Positions 1 to 9,727 of a stretch of DNA of 31,142 bases are shown here, piece after piece. A program made the translations under genes and the position numbers. The stretch is from Pelargonium cotyledonis (Eukaryota > Streptophyta > Magnoliopsida > Geraniales > Geraniaceae), in assembly GCA_036897625.1 (NCBI GenBank), contig JAYMTA010000334.1, positions 1 to 31,142 of the forward strand. The letters are read 5' to 3'. Position 1 is the stretch's first letter, and the number at the start of each line of letters is the position of its first letter. Under the pieces are notes generated by a model. It did not search any database and had not been told where the DNA came from. It saw only the letters and a program-made list of their open reading frames with translations.

Positions 1-15
1 TGATATGTAACGGTA

Positions 16-128
16 ACCACTAGTTTGTTTAATTTTTGAAATGTTCAACCACTAGTTTGTCATTTTTGAAAGTTCGACCACCACTTTGACTTTTGGCTCA
101 AAGTTCAGCCATCAATTTGATCTAAAGT
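16..128. repeat. Imperfect tandem repeat, about 33 bp unit
   Basis: Three to four degenerate units, each beginning like accactagtttgt, followed by a T-rich run and then gaaa-gttc. The last units diverge to accaccactttgac and ccatcaatttgat. The array may extend beyond the left edge of the window. No coding signal is seen. Confidence 0.6.
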
Positions 129-160
129 CCTAAAAGGAAAGAGAAATGAAAATAGGATTC

Positions 161-262
161 TCAAGTGATTTCACTTTCCCTAATTCATAGGATTTTAAAA
201 TCCCATGGGGGTTGAGATTTTAGATTCCCATGAATTTTCTCACATGGGAGAAAATCACTTGA
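161..262. repeat. Imperfect foldback (MITE-like remnant)
   Basis: The left arm (about 161-203, starting tcaagtgattt) pairs with the reverse complement of the right arm (about 211-262, ending aaaatcacttga). The arms differ by several substitutions and small indels, and the palindrome cccatggg lies near the loop. This is the shape of a decayed short inverted-repeat transposon, but no target-site duplication was found. Confidence 0.5.
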
Positions 263-740
263 CTTTTTTACCCATAATTTGATATCTTGAATATTCATAA
301 TATTCTTATATTTTCAAAATTTACTTTCATGGCATTAGTGATAAATATTCAATTTTGTCATTCTTTTTACTAAATTACACATTAATCAGAGTTAGTATAA
401 ATATAATTTTTTTTACCAACCATATTCTTAATTGTCAATTTTCTACCAGAAATTTCTAGAGGTACGATTTTATTTTAAATACATAATTAAATTGTTTTAT
501 ACTTATTAGATTTTGTGTCATCGTTTACATTGATTTGACATGCAACTACTTGAGTATAAACAATTTTGTTTCAAGCAAAATTTTCTTATATTCATGCATC
601 TTTTGATATTTGAATACTAATGGTGAATTATTACTCATGCATCTTATATTCATGAAACTATTAAATTGATGAACTCATTAACATAAATATTAGCAAAAAA
701 ATTATGTTATTTAAATTAGAGGGACAAATAATTTATTGCC

Positions 741-800
741 TCATCACCTTATTGTACATTTCATTCCATGGAATAATATTATTTTATTTCCACTCAAAAG
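741..800 (+). mobile_element. 60-bp 5'-truncated retroposon tail with target-site duplication
   Basis: This block is flanked by the exact 10-bp direct repeat atttattgcc (731-740 and 801-810). Its sequence (tcatcaccttattgtac, then ccatggaataatat, then ttttatttcc) is nearly the same as the 3' end of the GC-rich element at 27288-28350, and it ends in a short A-rich tail (caaaag). A repeat flanking only a 3' tail is the signature of a severely 5'-truncated LINE-type insertion. Confidence 0.7.
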
Positions 801-1088
801 ATTTATTGCCAAATATTTTCCAACACTTTCACAGTTTTTACAAATTTGAACCAAACATAATATTCACTTTCCGCAATACAGAATTTTGAATTTTCCATTT
901 ATTTTTTCATGTGTCAAATGTCTTTATCAACTTTCTCAGAAAAATAAACATTATTAGAAAAACTAATTACTTTCTCGTTGCCAAATGATAATTTTAAGTA
1001 CTTGAACGCTTGCGGATTAAAGGGTCAAACCAAAAATAGCATGATTTTAAACATGTTCCCATATTTATTTGGACTAGAATCGTTCCGG

Positions 1089-1580
1089 ATGACTGGCATG
1101 TTTGGTTCTTTAATATGCCCATGAGAGCCTGGATTGACTTGAATATGCAGCGGGCTAAGGAGATTATTACTGGGGTGCATTGGGGTATTATTTTCGGAAC
1201 TGGGAGTTGGTTTTCTTGGAGATGGAAGTGTGTCGTTCTTCTTCAAGAGGACTGTCAGGTCCCTCGCTGTCCTGTGAACTCGGTCATGCTCGGGTTATGA
1301 ATTAAGGGTTTGATTAATGTGGGATGGGATCGCCCAACCCCAGGCTGGATTAAATTGGACACAAATGAAGCTTCCAAAGGTAATCCGGGTAAGTCTTCTT
1401 TTGGAGGAGTTTGTCGTGACTATACTGGAAAATGGTTAGTCGGGTTCGCGCGCGGGGTATTTGGGCACATGCTCTGTTGTTCATGCTGAGCATAGTGGTG
1501 TTCCCGCTGGGCTGGAGTTGGTTTGGAACCAAGGGTGGCGACATGTTGAAGTTGTTGTGGACTCGCTGGTTGTTATAACT
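1089..1580 (+). pseudogene. LINE ORF2 C-terminal remnant with RNase H-like domain
   Basis: The first part (about 1089-1290) reads DWHVWFFNMPMRAWI and then HWGIIFGTGSWFSWRWK. This resembles the spacer between reverse transcriptase and RNase H in plant L1-type LINEs. From 1318 the plus strand reads GWDRPTPGWIKLDTN, then ASKGNPGKSSFGGVCRD and GKWLVGFARG, the start of an RVT_3/RNase H-like domain. Near 1460 the frame shifts and continues as AEHSGVPAGLELVWNQGW and VEVVVDSLVVI. The acidic positions in KLDTN, AEH and VDS are still visible. Stop codons and the frameshift show it is dead. The upstream reverse transcriptase and endonuclease are absent, and the 3' end is lost after about 1580. Confidence 0.85.
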
Positions 1581-1599
1581 ACGAAAAATGCTGAACGTA

Positions 1600-3720
1600 C
1601 AAAATTTTCTGTGAAAAGTGACGTGACAGTCCATGTGACATTTATATTTTTCATATTTGTGTATTCAAAATTAAGTTTCGACAAAAAATAACCTGCCATA
1701 TATGATACCACTACTCTTCCATTAATTTTTGGCGCAGAGCGCCCGGTTTATCAAATAAGTACATTGTCCACGTGTTGTGTTGTCACTATGCCAAGTCATG
1801 GATGATTTAATTGATGTGTTATATTCCATTGATTGACAAATCATTTTGTACAAATATTTTTGTGCAACATTTGGGACATATAGCATTACTCGTATAACTA
1901 CAGAAGTCCGAGCATTGAACCTTCATGGGCACATAAAAATTGTAATTGAAGTCAATGGTACAATATATAGAAACATAAATAAATGATTGAAGATGTTTAA
2001 ACTAATAGTAACATGCACAGTAAATAAAGCAAGGTATAAAGTTGATGGAAAATGAGAATCAAACACAAAAAGTTGTTATGCAAATGGAGTAGTGTTGCAG
2101 ACTGATTTGATCTAGCGTGCATAATGATTACAATTACATTACTTGAATTATAAGTGATACGCAAGTTTGAAGCGGCCGTGGACGCACTAGAATATTTTTC
2201 TTGTGTCCACATGTAAAGGTTATATATTTTCTAAGTGTTCGAGTCTAAGTCCGAGTGTTCAATTTCAATGTTAAGGTGTTCCAAGTGTCTTGTTGTAGAA
2301 CTATAATCTGTACAAGGTAACACACCAATTAACGGAGTACCCAGAATGGTTTCGGGACGCACACTTTAAGTGTGATAATGAGTTTTCGATCGAAATATAT
2401 GAATGCTTTAGAGTGCATTTGAGAGAGACAGAGTAATAAATACTCGACTAATTATCCTCATTTCTCTTACCATGAGAGATGTACTTATACCTTCCACCAA
2501 CCATTTCCACTTGTCATTGTTGATTGATTTTTGATGATGCGGTGTTCATATTGGGGCTTATTTGTGGCTTAGGTTTCTTCCTCCAGGGCGCGTTGCTCGT
2601 GTGCGCTGTAGGATCCTTGTACGTCTCGCGTGCTAGGATGTTTGTCAAAGTCCTTGCAAGCTTCTATCGCGCATGGCAGCGTCCTAAAGTTCCGAGAATG
2701 ATTGTTGTTTGGAATATTGAGGTGCCTTAGGGTGGTCCCGCGATAGGGGGACCTCTAGAGGGCCATAGATGAATGTGCTAAGTAAATTATGTGGGGTCGG
2801 AGTTGAGAGGCAACAGACGATTAGAGCCACAAATGCATTGCAATTTTGGATTCATGAGAGGATAGAAGAGGCGGCAGACGACGATGACATCAAAATAACA
2901 ACAACTAGACAATGATGAGCTCGAAAAGCAACTTCAGTGGGGAGAGTTTCACTAGAAGAGAAAGAGTAATGAAAAAACAGGAGATAATAAATAAGCCCGA
3001 ATTCTGTTTAATTGTTCCATGTTCTATTGGCGAAGGAACCGTCGATATTCATCATTAATTTTTATGAGAAAATGCGGTATAGTCCACACATTATCAATTC
3101 GTTCATCCCCAATTAGTGACAACATAATGTTGGTTCCAGATGATTCCGTTGCTATTTACACGAATTCTAGTAGTGACGAATTTTAATTGGTCTACTCTAA
3201 TCCTATACTGAAATTGATCCAACTGGAACAAATGTTGTCCAGTTTTATTGGGCAATTTTTTTTAGTATGGATCCAATTGCGAACACTTTTATATGTAGTA
3301 TACTTTAATGATTTTGTTATCAATTTGGACACTGAAGATCAACACCAAGTGAGAAAATGTGGTAGAGTGGATAGATGGTCACCTTCCATCAGCTTGGTTT
3401 CATGTCACCCTCAAGGTTGACAAAAATTTGGAATTACTCTAGGTTAAAAATGAACAAATGACTGAACTCATGAGCATCATGCAACTTATGTCAGTAAGTA
3501 TGAAGAAAATATGGTTTTGAGTTTGGTACCATCTCATGGCAAAAAGATGAAGCACTCATGTAACTTATCAAGTTTTTTGTTGTGGGTGATCAGCCATTAA
3601 ATTGTTGACTCTCTAGGTACAATGAGAGCATGAAGCTACTGATGAATGTCAACAACACACAAAACTCATTTCAAATCACATAACCCGTAACACCCAACCA
3701 ACCATGCACCCACAACTCTC
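1600..3720. other. Intergenic DNA without a recognised gene
   Basis: Mostly AT-rich sequence. The stretch 2524-2900 is less AT-rich and has a 68-codon open frame, but that frame starts at TTG and matches no family I recognise. The stretch 3187-3420 is open for 77 codons, also unrecognised. Neither shows splice signals or a plausible start context. It may hold regulatory DNA for the gene at 3795. Confidence 0.5.
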
Positions 3721-3730
3721 TCTTTCTCTC

Positions 3731-3738
3731 TATATAAA
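3731..3738 (+). promoter_or_regulatory. TATA box of the small proline-rich protein gene
   Basis: The string tatataaaaa follows a CT-rich run (ctctctttctctc). It lies 64 bp before the first ATG (3795), giving a predicted transcription start near 3760-3770 and a short leader. This is a typical plant core promoter arrangement. Confidence 0.75.
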
Positions 3739-3794
3739 AACCCACATTAGGTACATCCCTTATTACTCAACATTTAATTTACTCTTAACTATTT

Positions 3795-4238
3795 ATGCCA
3801 ATGGAGTCCTCATCCCCTGCTCTCAACCTACTATTGTTTTTGGCTTTGCTGATCATCACTAACGACTTGTACTTATGTTTGGGGTCTCGCGCCTTGCTAG
3901 ACTCAAACGCGCCATTGACAACAAAACAATCGTTTTCAGATCCTATATTGTCTGATACACCTGTGGCCAATGAAAATATGCTGCCTATTCTGAACAACCC
4001 ATTGCCACCAGCAGGGGCGCCGCCATCTCTTCAACTTCAATTGCCAGTGCCAGTGCCGTCAGTATTCCCTCCTTCTCTTCCATTTCCGGACTTTTCGCCA
4101 TTTCCTTTGTTTCCTCCGTTTCCATTTGCGCCTACGAAACGTTTAATTTCCAATCCTCTCACACCACCACTATCATCATCAGAGATTGGTTTAGGAGCAC
4201 CACCGGGGGCCAATGTTGAGGGAGTAAAGAAACCATGA
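3795..4238 (+). CDS. Small secreted proline-rich protein (147 aa)
   Basis: Single-exon open frame of 147 codons framed by a TATA box (3731) and an AATAAA signal (4340). Residues 1-9 are polar, about 10-24 form a hydrophobic core (LNLLLFLALLIIT), and a likely signal-peptide cleavage follows the CLGS region near residue 30. The mature part begins RALLDSNAPL and contains a proline/phenylalanine-rich core at about residues 64-113 with repeats such as FPPSLPFPDFSPFPLFPPF, then a Ser/Gly/Pro tail ending VKKP. The second ATG (3801, gccaATGGag) has a better context and would remove two residues. Composition suggests an extracellular, perhaps hydroxyproline-modified, cell-wall or apoplastic protein. 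No named family is recognised and no cysteine-rich motif is present. A peptide-hormone precursor is an alternative that I cannot support from sequence. Confidence 0.7.
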   Translation: MPMESSSPALNLLLFLALLIITNDLYLCLGSRALLDSNAPLTTKQSFSDPILSDTPVANENMLPILNNPLPPAGAPPSLQLQLPVPVPSVFPPSLPFPDFSPFPLFPPFPFAPTKRLISNPLTPPLSSSEIGLGAPPGANVEGVKKP

Positions 4239-4339
4239 AGTATGAACTAAGACTTCCCGTTTCCAGATAATCATAATTATGGTTCTCGATTGAGTAACTA
4301 ATCAGTCTTTTCTCTACGCGCATTTACATCCGTGTTACT

Positions 4340-4345
4340 AATAAA
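4340..4345 (+). terminator. Poly(A) signal of the small proline-rich protein gene
   Basis: AATAAA lies 101 bases after the TGA stop, in a T-rich 3' region. This is a usual distance for a plant polyadenylation signal. Confidence 0.55.
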
Positions 4346-4705
4346 AGAGACTTATGCTCGACTCTCGTACTTGTAAACATGCATTGCAATATGGGAATAA
4401 TAATGCAAAAGTGTTATCAATTTGTGAGCATAATGTCCAATTCCTTATACTTTTATCATTAAGTTTGTTATAAGTCGTGATTACGAAAAAAATATAAGAG
4501 TAAATATACCGCGATAACTAACTTTTTCTTGATTTTTATCGGAATAGGAACAATTACCTTCATTTTTGAGATATGAAGGAGTATAGTAATAAGCCCAACT
4601 GCTTGGAGAGAAATTTAGGGTGGAGTGGACTAATTTAAGCTCGTACCACATCAAATGAAAACCAATTAACCAATGCCTTAAATGGCAACAGTCTCTGCAA
4701 AACCC

Positions 4706-4726
4706 TTCTTCTTCTTCTTCTTCTTC
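4706..4726. repeat. (TTC)7 microsatellite
   Basis: A perfect run of seven ttc units. The antisense frame reads as poly-Glu, which explains a spurious open frame on the minus strand at 4481-4759. Confidence 0.9.
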
Positions 4727-4835
4727 AATATGCATCTCATTGATCTCACATAGATGCAATTGATCCAGTTATATGCCAAATTGCTCTACTTATACCATAT
4801 TGGTTGTAGGTATATAGTGTGTAATGGGAAGATAC

Positions 4836-5263
4836 AAAGTTGCCCTCAAACTGTTTGATGAAATGGCTCAGAGAAGCTGATCATGCAGTTGGACTGTATG
4901 AAAGTGGAAGAATGATATCATGATGCAGTCAGTAGCAATGACTTTGCTTAGTGGGTTAACTTGTGAGTTATGAGTAATTGATGAGGCATTTACACTTTTT
5001 AGCATCATTTGAGGACTGAGCCCCTAACTTTGCTCTAATGACACTGAAATTCACCGAGGAAATCTCTCGGAGTGGTTCGGTTCGGTTCTGGACACTTCCT
5101 GTTATAAGAGTGTGGCTTTGGCATTTTGGGGAATGCTCCATCACTTCAACTTTTGATACATTGCTTTTCCTAGTGTCTGTACTTATACCATTCTCATTAA
5201 TTTGTGATATGTGTAGGAGTGGGCTGTTTGGGGAAGCAATGGCATGATAAATGTTCGATGAGT
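4836..5263 (+). pseudogene. Possible PPR-protein fragments
   Basis: At 4836 the plus strand reads KVALKLFDEMAQRS, a stop, then SCSWT. This matches the style of PPR repeats (KLFDEM...SW). At about 5146-5263 it reads STFDTLLF, CDMCRSGLFGEAMA, two stops, then MFDE, also PPR-like in cadence. Both pieces contain in-frame stops, and the sequence between them is unrelated. If real, this is a highly decayed pentatricopeptide gene. The repeats are short and degenerate, so chance similarity remains possible. Confidence 0.3.
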
Positions 5264-5678
5264 GAAAAAGAAAGTGATGAGAAGTTGATCAACAGATGTA
5301 ACATCTATAAAATTTCCTTAGTCAAGGTACATTTTATACATTGAAAGTATTGTTCATCTATGCATTAATACTCATCACTTGATATTCTTTCACCCATCCC
5401 GGGATATATTTTAGCTGTTTTAAGTCTATGCTATCAACAAACTGGGAAACTGAAAGTTAGCATTATGTTCAATACATTTGGGGCTTTTAGCTGTTTGAAT
5501 AAATTACTATTTTCCGAACACTTACATAGTGAAGGTGGATCTTCAATGAACTTCATTATATTCTCTTGACTGTTGTCAATAATGTTATCCTACATTCATT
5601 ATCAAAGATAATAGAGACTTGAGTGAAAGGCCAGAACCGTACAATGACTTTGTGTCTAATCTACTGAAGTTAACTTGG

Positions 5679-5712
5679 TACTCCCTTTGTCCCAAAATGA
5701 TTGTCCACCTTC
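5679..5712 (+). mobile_element. Single end of a Stowaway-type MITE
   Basis: The dinucleotide TA followed by ctccctttgtcccaaaatga and then ttgtccacctt matches the terminal inverted repeat style of plant Stowaway (Tc1/mariner) MITEs. No matching inverted end is seen within several hundred bases, so the element is truncated. Confidence 0.5.
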
Positions 5713-6395
5713 AGAAATATAAGAGATTTGAATAGTTTTCTTTTTCAAATGGGCCAAATCTTGTTTCCAAGGAACCGATATATGTAGGCCAAGAAATAAA
5801 CTAACTGTTCTCATCCAGCCATTGAAACTTCTGCAACGATCGTCTATCCATGTGAAATGAAGCAATAATCAAGCATAGTCATCAGTTGTATTATAAAAAA
5901 CGCCATACAATACTTCTATGGTGATTGAGCCACCTAATAGAGAAAAATTAAGTCAAGCAGCTATGGTTTGAAGTGGATTTATATCTAAGAATTCGAAGGA
6001 GAAGCATCTCAAAAATCCCCAGAAATTATAATAGAATATCATAGAAAATCTAAACAGATGGACTCTTATAGAGGTACCTTCCATTAACAAATTTTCTGAA
6101 TCAATAAAAATATATATTGTTAATGGCAACTTAATTAGAAATGGCCTTAGTATTTGTTTGCTCCAAAAGTTACTATCACTAGGCTAGTTGGCTAAATATC
6201 TTCTCTTTTTAATTTTTATTTATGGAAGTTTTTATACCATTAATGGTACACGTGATAAACGACTAAACGTGTATGGCTAATGTTGCTGATTCCCGTGAAG
6301 AGGCTGTATGGACATTGATTAGTTTTAAATCCACTTGACTTTTCTAGCACATAGCAAATAACGTGAATAGCTTCTAGAAAAGCAAAAAACATTTC

Positions 6396-7310
6396 GGTTT
6401 CAAATGCCATTTGCTGATACACGTTTTTCAGTCTCACGAAAACCATGTGATGAGATTCTTCAGATTGTAACATATTTCAGTCCCAGTTTCTTTTGAACCT
6501 TATAAATTCAGCATATCACCACTTTCAAAGAACACACAATGCCTAGTCGTGTTAGAGCTTCTATGATTTGTGACATGTATGACGATTTTAAAAGTAAGAT
6601 CAAATTAAGGCTACCTACAAAAGTCGATATGGAAATGGATGGCATGGGAAAAGAGGAGCGCACTTGGTTTGCTCCAGTAATCATCGCCTGGAGTACTCTA
6701 ATTCCCGAAGGTGTGGTTGTTAGTTGAGTCAATAGATTTATTCTTTGTATCAGATTTTGTTATATGACTTCTGTATTGTTTTATTAAGTAATAAATACGT
6801 ATTTAATACATGAATTTCTCACTATATATGTTTATCTGTATCATATATGTTATACTATGATCATAGAAGAAAACCAGGATAAAGGCCTGGTGATACCTAT
6901 CTTTGACCTGGCTACCCTTTCTGTTGCATCACACCAATTCTCTCCTGTCATGAAGATTGGGGAGGTTTTGGTCCACTCTACCGGGTACTTTTCTGATGAT
7001 AAATTCTACTGTGTTTATGGTTTCACAATCTTTTTATTCCCTGTGATATGTGTTTGCTGATAAAATTTAGCCTGGTTATTTCATTTTTATTCTCAAAAGA
7101 CTCATAGAAAACTTGAAATCTATTGAGGAAAAACATGTCAGAAAAAAATGTCCTTTCTTCTGATATAAACAAGGAGGATATCTTTGATTCAAGACCACCA
7201 GAAAGGGAATAAAAGGATGAGTTATTTTATCCTTCATGTGAAAAGTTCAAAGCTCTGATTCATAATTTAGAAGGTTATTTTTGTGAACTGAATCACGTTT
7301 TAATTTAGTT
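6396..7310. other. Degenerate gene-like DNA, identity not recognised
   Basis: Open stretches occur on the plus strand at 6539-6727 (including ERTWFAPVIIAWSTLIPEG) and 6857-7060 (including GLVIPIFDLATLSVASHQF), then a broken frame near 7137-7270. Neither matches a family I know. The antisense strand near 6880-6900 reads ARSKIGITRP, faintly like the linker before reverse transcriptase in Copia elements, but this is weak. The stretch 6396-6480 is about two-thirds similar to 7625-7705, so this area may be part of the same duplicated block as the nucleotidyltransferase pieces downstream. Confidence 0.3.
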
Positions 7311-7819
7311 GACCTTCTTTACATTGCCTATTGAGTTCCAAACTTTTCTTGTTTTCTATTTAATGTATATAAAAAAAAGGAAAGGTGAAGGAATGTGTTC
7401 GATTAAAGATAGAACATATGCTTTTACTACAGATATATGGAAAAGATTTTTATACCCTTTCTTGTTTACATGATCAAATTTCAACTACCAATTGCTGCTA
7501 GGCTAAATTTAAATTCATTTGATGAGCTGAATTATCTCGGCAGTTATCACTATGCAAGGATAATGAGAGCGTACGCAGTAAATAATTTAAGAGATTCTAT
7601 AAATGCTTAAGTTTTTACTCAAAATGGCATTGATTGGTACATGTGGTTTACTGTCTAGGCGAAATCATGTAACGAGATTCTCCGGACTTCAACAAGTTTC
7701 AAATCCACGTATATCTTGTTTATAGCTTTCAAATGGTTATATATAGATTCAGTATTATCCACTTTCAGTATTATTCAAAAGGCTATTTTAAATATGCATC
7801 TACCTTTCTGTATGTGGAG

Positions 7820-8560
7820 AGGCACCACTCTCTAATGATGACTAAGTCTGTAATTTTTCTTACAATTATTTTCTCATTTTTGGTGGTTGGTAGGGTAGTA
7901 AAATGCAGGATCCAGAGCATTCCTGTAGACATTTCCTTCAATGAATGGCAGGGATATGTGCTCTGTGTTTTTTTTGGGACCAGGTAAATTTTGATATCTA
8001 CACTGAAGATCCATACTTTTTTAGCTCATAAATAGGCACAAGGTTGAAATTTGTTGCTTGGAAATAACCATCTTACTTATTTATCTCCTAAGTTCTTAAT
8101 GGACAAGAACAGAAATATGACAGCTTTTGCTGATGTAGTTTTTACATCTAATCTATGGCTAAATGGATTTTCAATATTCAATTGTGTGATCGGCAGATCT
8201 GGATTTGGTCATGTTATGACTTATATGTTGTTTTTATTTAATAACTTTCTCGTGTTTGGGGGTTGGCAGGTGAAGGTAGTCAAATGCAGAACAGCATTTT
8301 TTTTTCCAGTTGATATATCCTTCAACCAGATGGCACTGGAAGGGCTATGTGGTTTGTGTTTCTTTGGAGCAGGTAATTATTGATATCCACACTGAAGATA
8401 CAAACTGTTCAGCTCATAAATGTAAACTTTAGAAACTTAAATCATTGGTATCATGGCTTGAAAATCCAGAAAACAAATTTGTGAGTCTCTTACTTCTTTG
8501 TGATGGATAGGTATTCCGATAACTTCCATTTCATTACCTCCCACCTCTACGTGCAATGCC
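7820..8560 (+). repeat. Tandem duplication of about 385 bp carrying the exon above
   Basis: The duplication covers the exon and its flanking introns. After copy 1 comes tttgatatctacactgaaga, then agctcataaat; after copy 2 comes ttattgatatccacactgaa, then agctcataaat. The offset is 381 bp at the exon start and 389 bp at the exon end. Both copies have diverged by many substitutions, so the duplication is old. Confidence 0.75.
7894..8372 (+). pseudogene. Nucleotidyltransferase (PAP/OAS1-like) pseudogene, one exon duplicated
   Basis: Two copies of one exon lie at 7894-7983 and 8270-8372. The first reads VVKCRIQSIPVDISFN and the second VKVVKC, then PVDISFNQM. This is the conserved block of plant nucleotidyltransferase family proteins with a PAP/OAS1 substrate-binding domain (consensus style VKLVKC.VQN..VDISFNQ.GGLC.LCFLEQ). 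Both copies keep the 3' splice site (ttggtag, ttggcag) and the 5' site (CAG|gtaaat, CAG|gtaatt). Both are damaged: in copy 2, ttctttggagcag carries one extra T relative to an expected FLEQ-CAG ending, and copy 1 has a T8 run at the same place. The NTP-transferase catalytic domain is not recognised in the window. This is a decayed partial gene. Confidence 0.7.
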
Positions 8561-8699
8561 AGGAAGTTGACAACTTTTGCTGGTGGGTCGTCTTTTCTTC
8601 CAATAGGAGCTGGTGTTCTTTTGCCACTTCTCTTCTTGTGAGCATGGAACCATCACGGGCCAAAGCTGAGACATGGTATTTATCAATTAGTTTCTAATC

Positions 8700-9727
8700 C
8701 AAACATTACCTTAATTGTATCGACTGCTCTTCTTTTTCTTTGTTCAAGGAAAATTATGTCCATTGTGAAGTAGGCACCAGTTTCTCGGAACTGTTTGTTT
8801 TATACAGTGTAGGAACAGAAATCATGCAAATACTGAACTGCATTACTTGTTCTCTGGTGGGACAATATACAGTGCTGGTGGCCAAAAGATTCAAGTCAGA
8901 GTATTAAATCCAAATTTAAATCAGAGTATGATATGGCATAGACAATGTACTGATTCATAAGTTTTTAGCACTGAATACAGTTTTAAGTTTTATTTTAGAA
9001 CTCTGTTTCCGAGTAAGTACGCGACAAGTTGTAATTTCAAAGTTATATTTGCTATGTTCATAGCCAAAACCCAAAGGGTACTCTGTAAATGCTATGCAAC
9101 ACTTCCATAATAAATGTAAATTTACACTGGTGTGTATGCATTTTCACTGATTGATCATAGCAAATACTGTGTATATTAGTATATGTAGTTGATGTTGAAA
9201 ATTTGCAGACATAGTGGATAAATGCATGTTGATTTTGGTCCAAATCAAAATTTTGAAATACTGTTGGACATTCAAAATTTGGACTCCAAACATTAAAAGT
9301 TGTAACCAAATGAACATGAGAGCATCAAGAACAGAAAAATATAGGCCTGACTTTATTTATATATATTCATGTTCTAAAAAATATATATTCTTTCATTTAA
9401 TCATTTTTGTAAGCTTAGAACTAATAAAAGTATTTCTAACCTATGTATTTTTAAGATTAATTGGACTTGAAATGGACCTCCTATCATGTTGGAACCATGA
9501 CATATTGACATAGGAATTTCAAAAAATGTTGTAATTTGTCCGATTAGAATGGCTAAGAAGGTGGAGATGGGAAGGAGGAACACAAAAATTGCAAATCCTG
9601 ACCTTAATTTCAGGATTGAAGTGTTTGACCAGTTTGCAAAAGGGTAGTAACAATTGTGATGGATTTTGATACAAACCTTGTTTTCCTTTTCAAATAAAGC
9701 TTCAATTTTTGAAAGAAGCCAACAAAA
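8700..9727. other. Intergenic DNA upstream of the SDR gene
   Basis: AT-rich, with short random open frames on both strands. An AT-rich tract with ttatttatatatatt near 9355 could serve as a TATA element for the SDR gene about 370 bp downstream, but its position is uncertain. No other feature is seen. Confidence 0.4.

Noticed and set aside
2524..2730. 68-codon hydrophobic open frame
   Set aside because: It starts at TTG rather than ATG, and no domain, promoter or splice support is seen.
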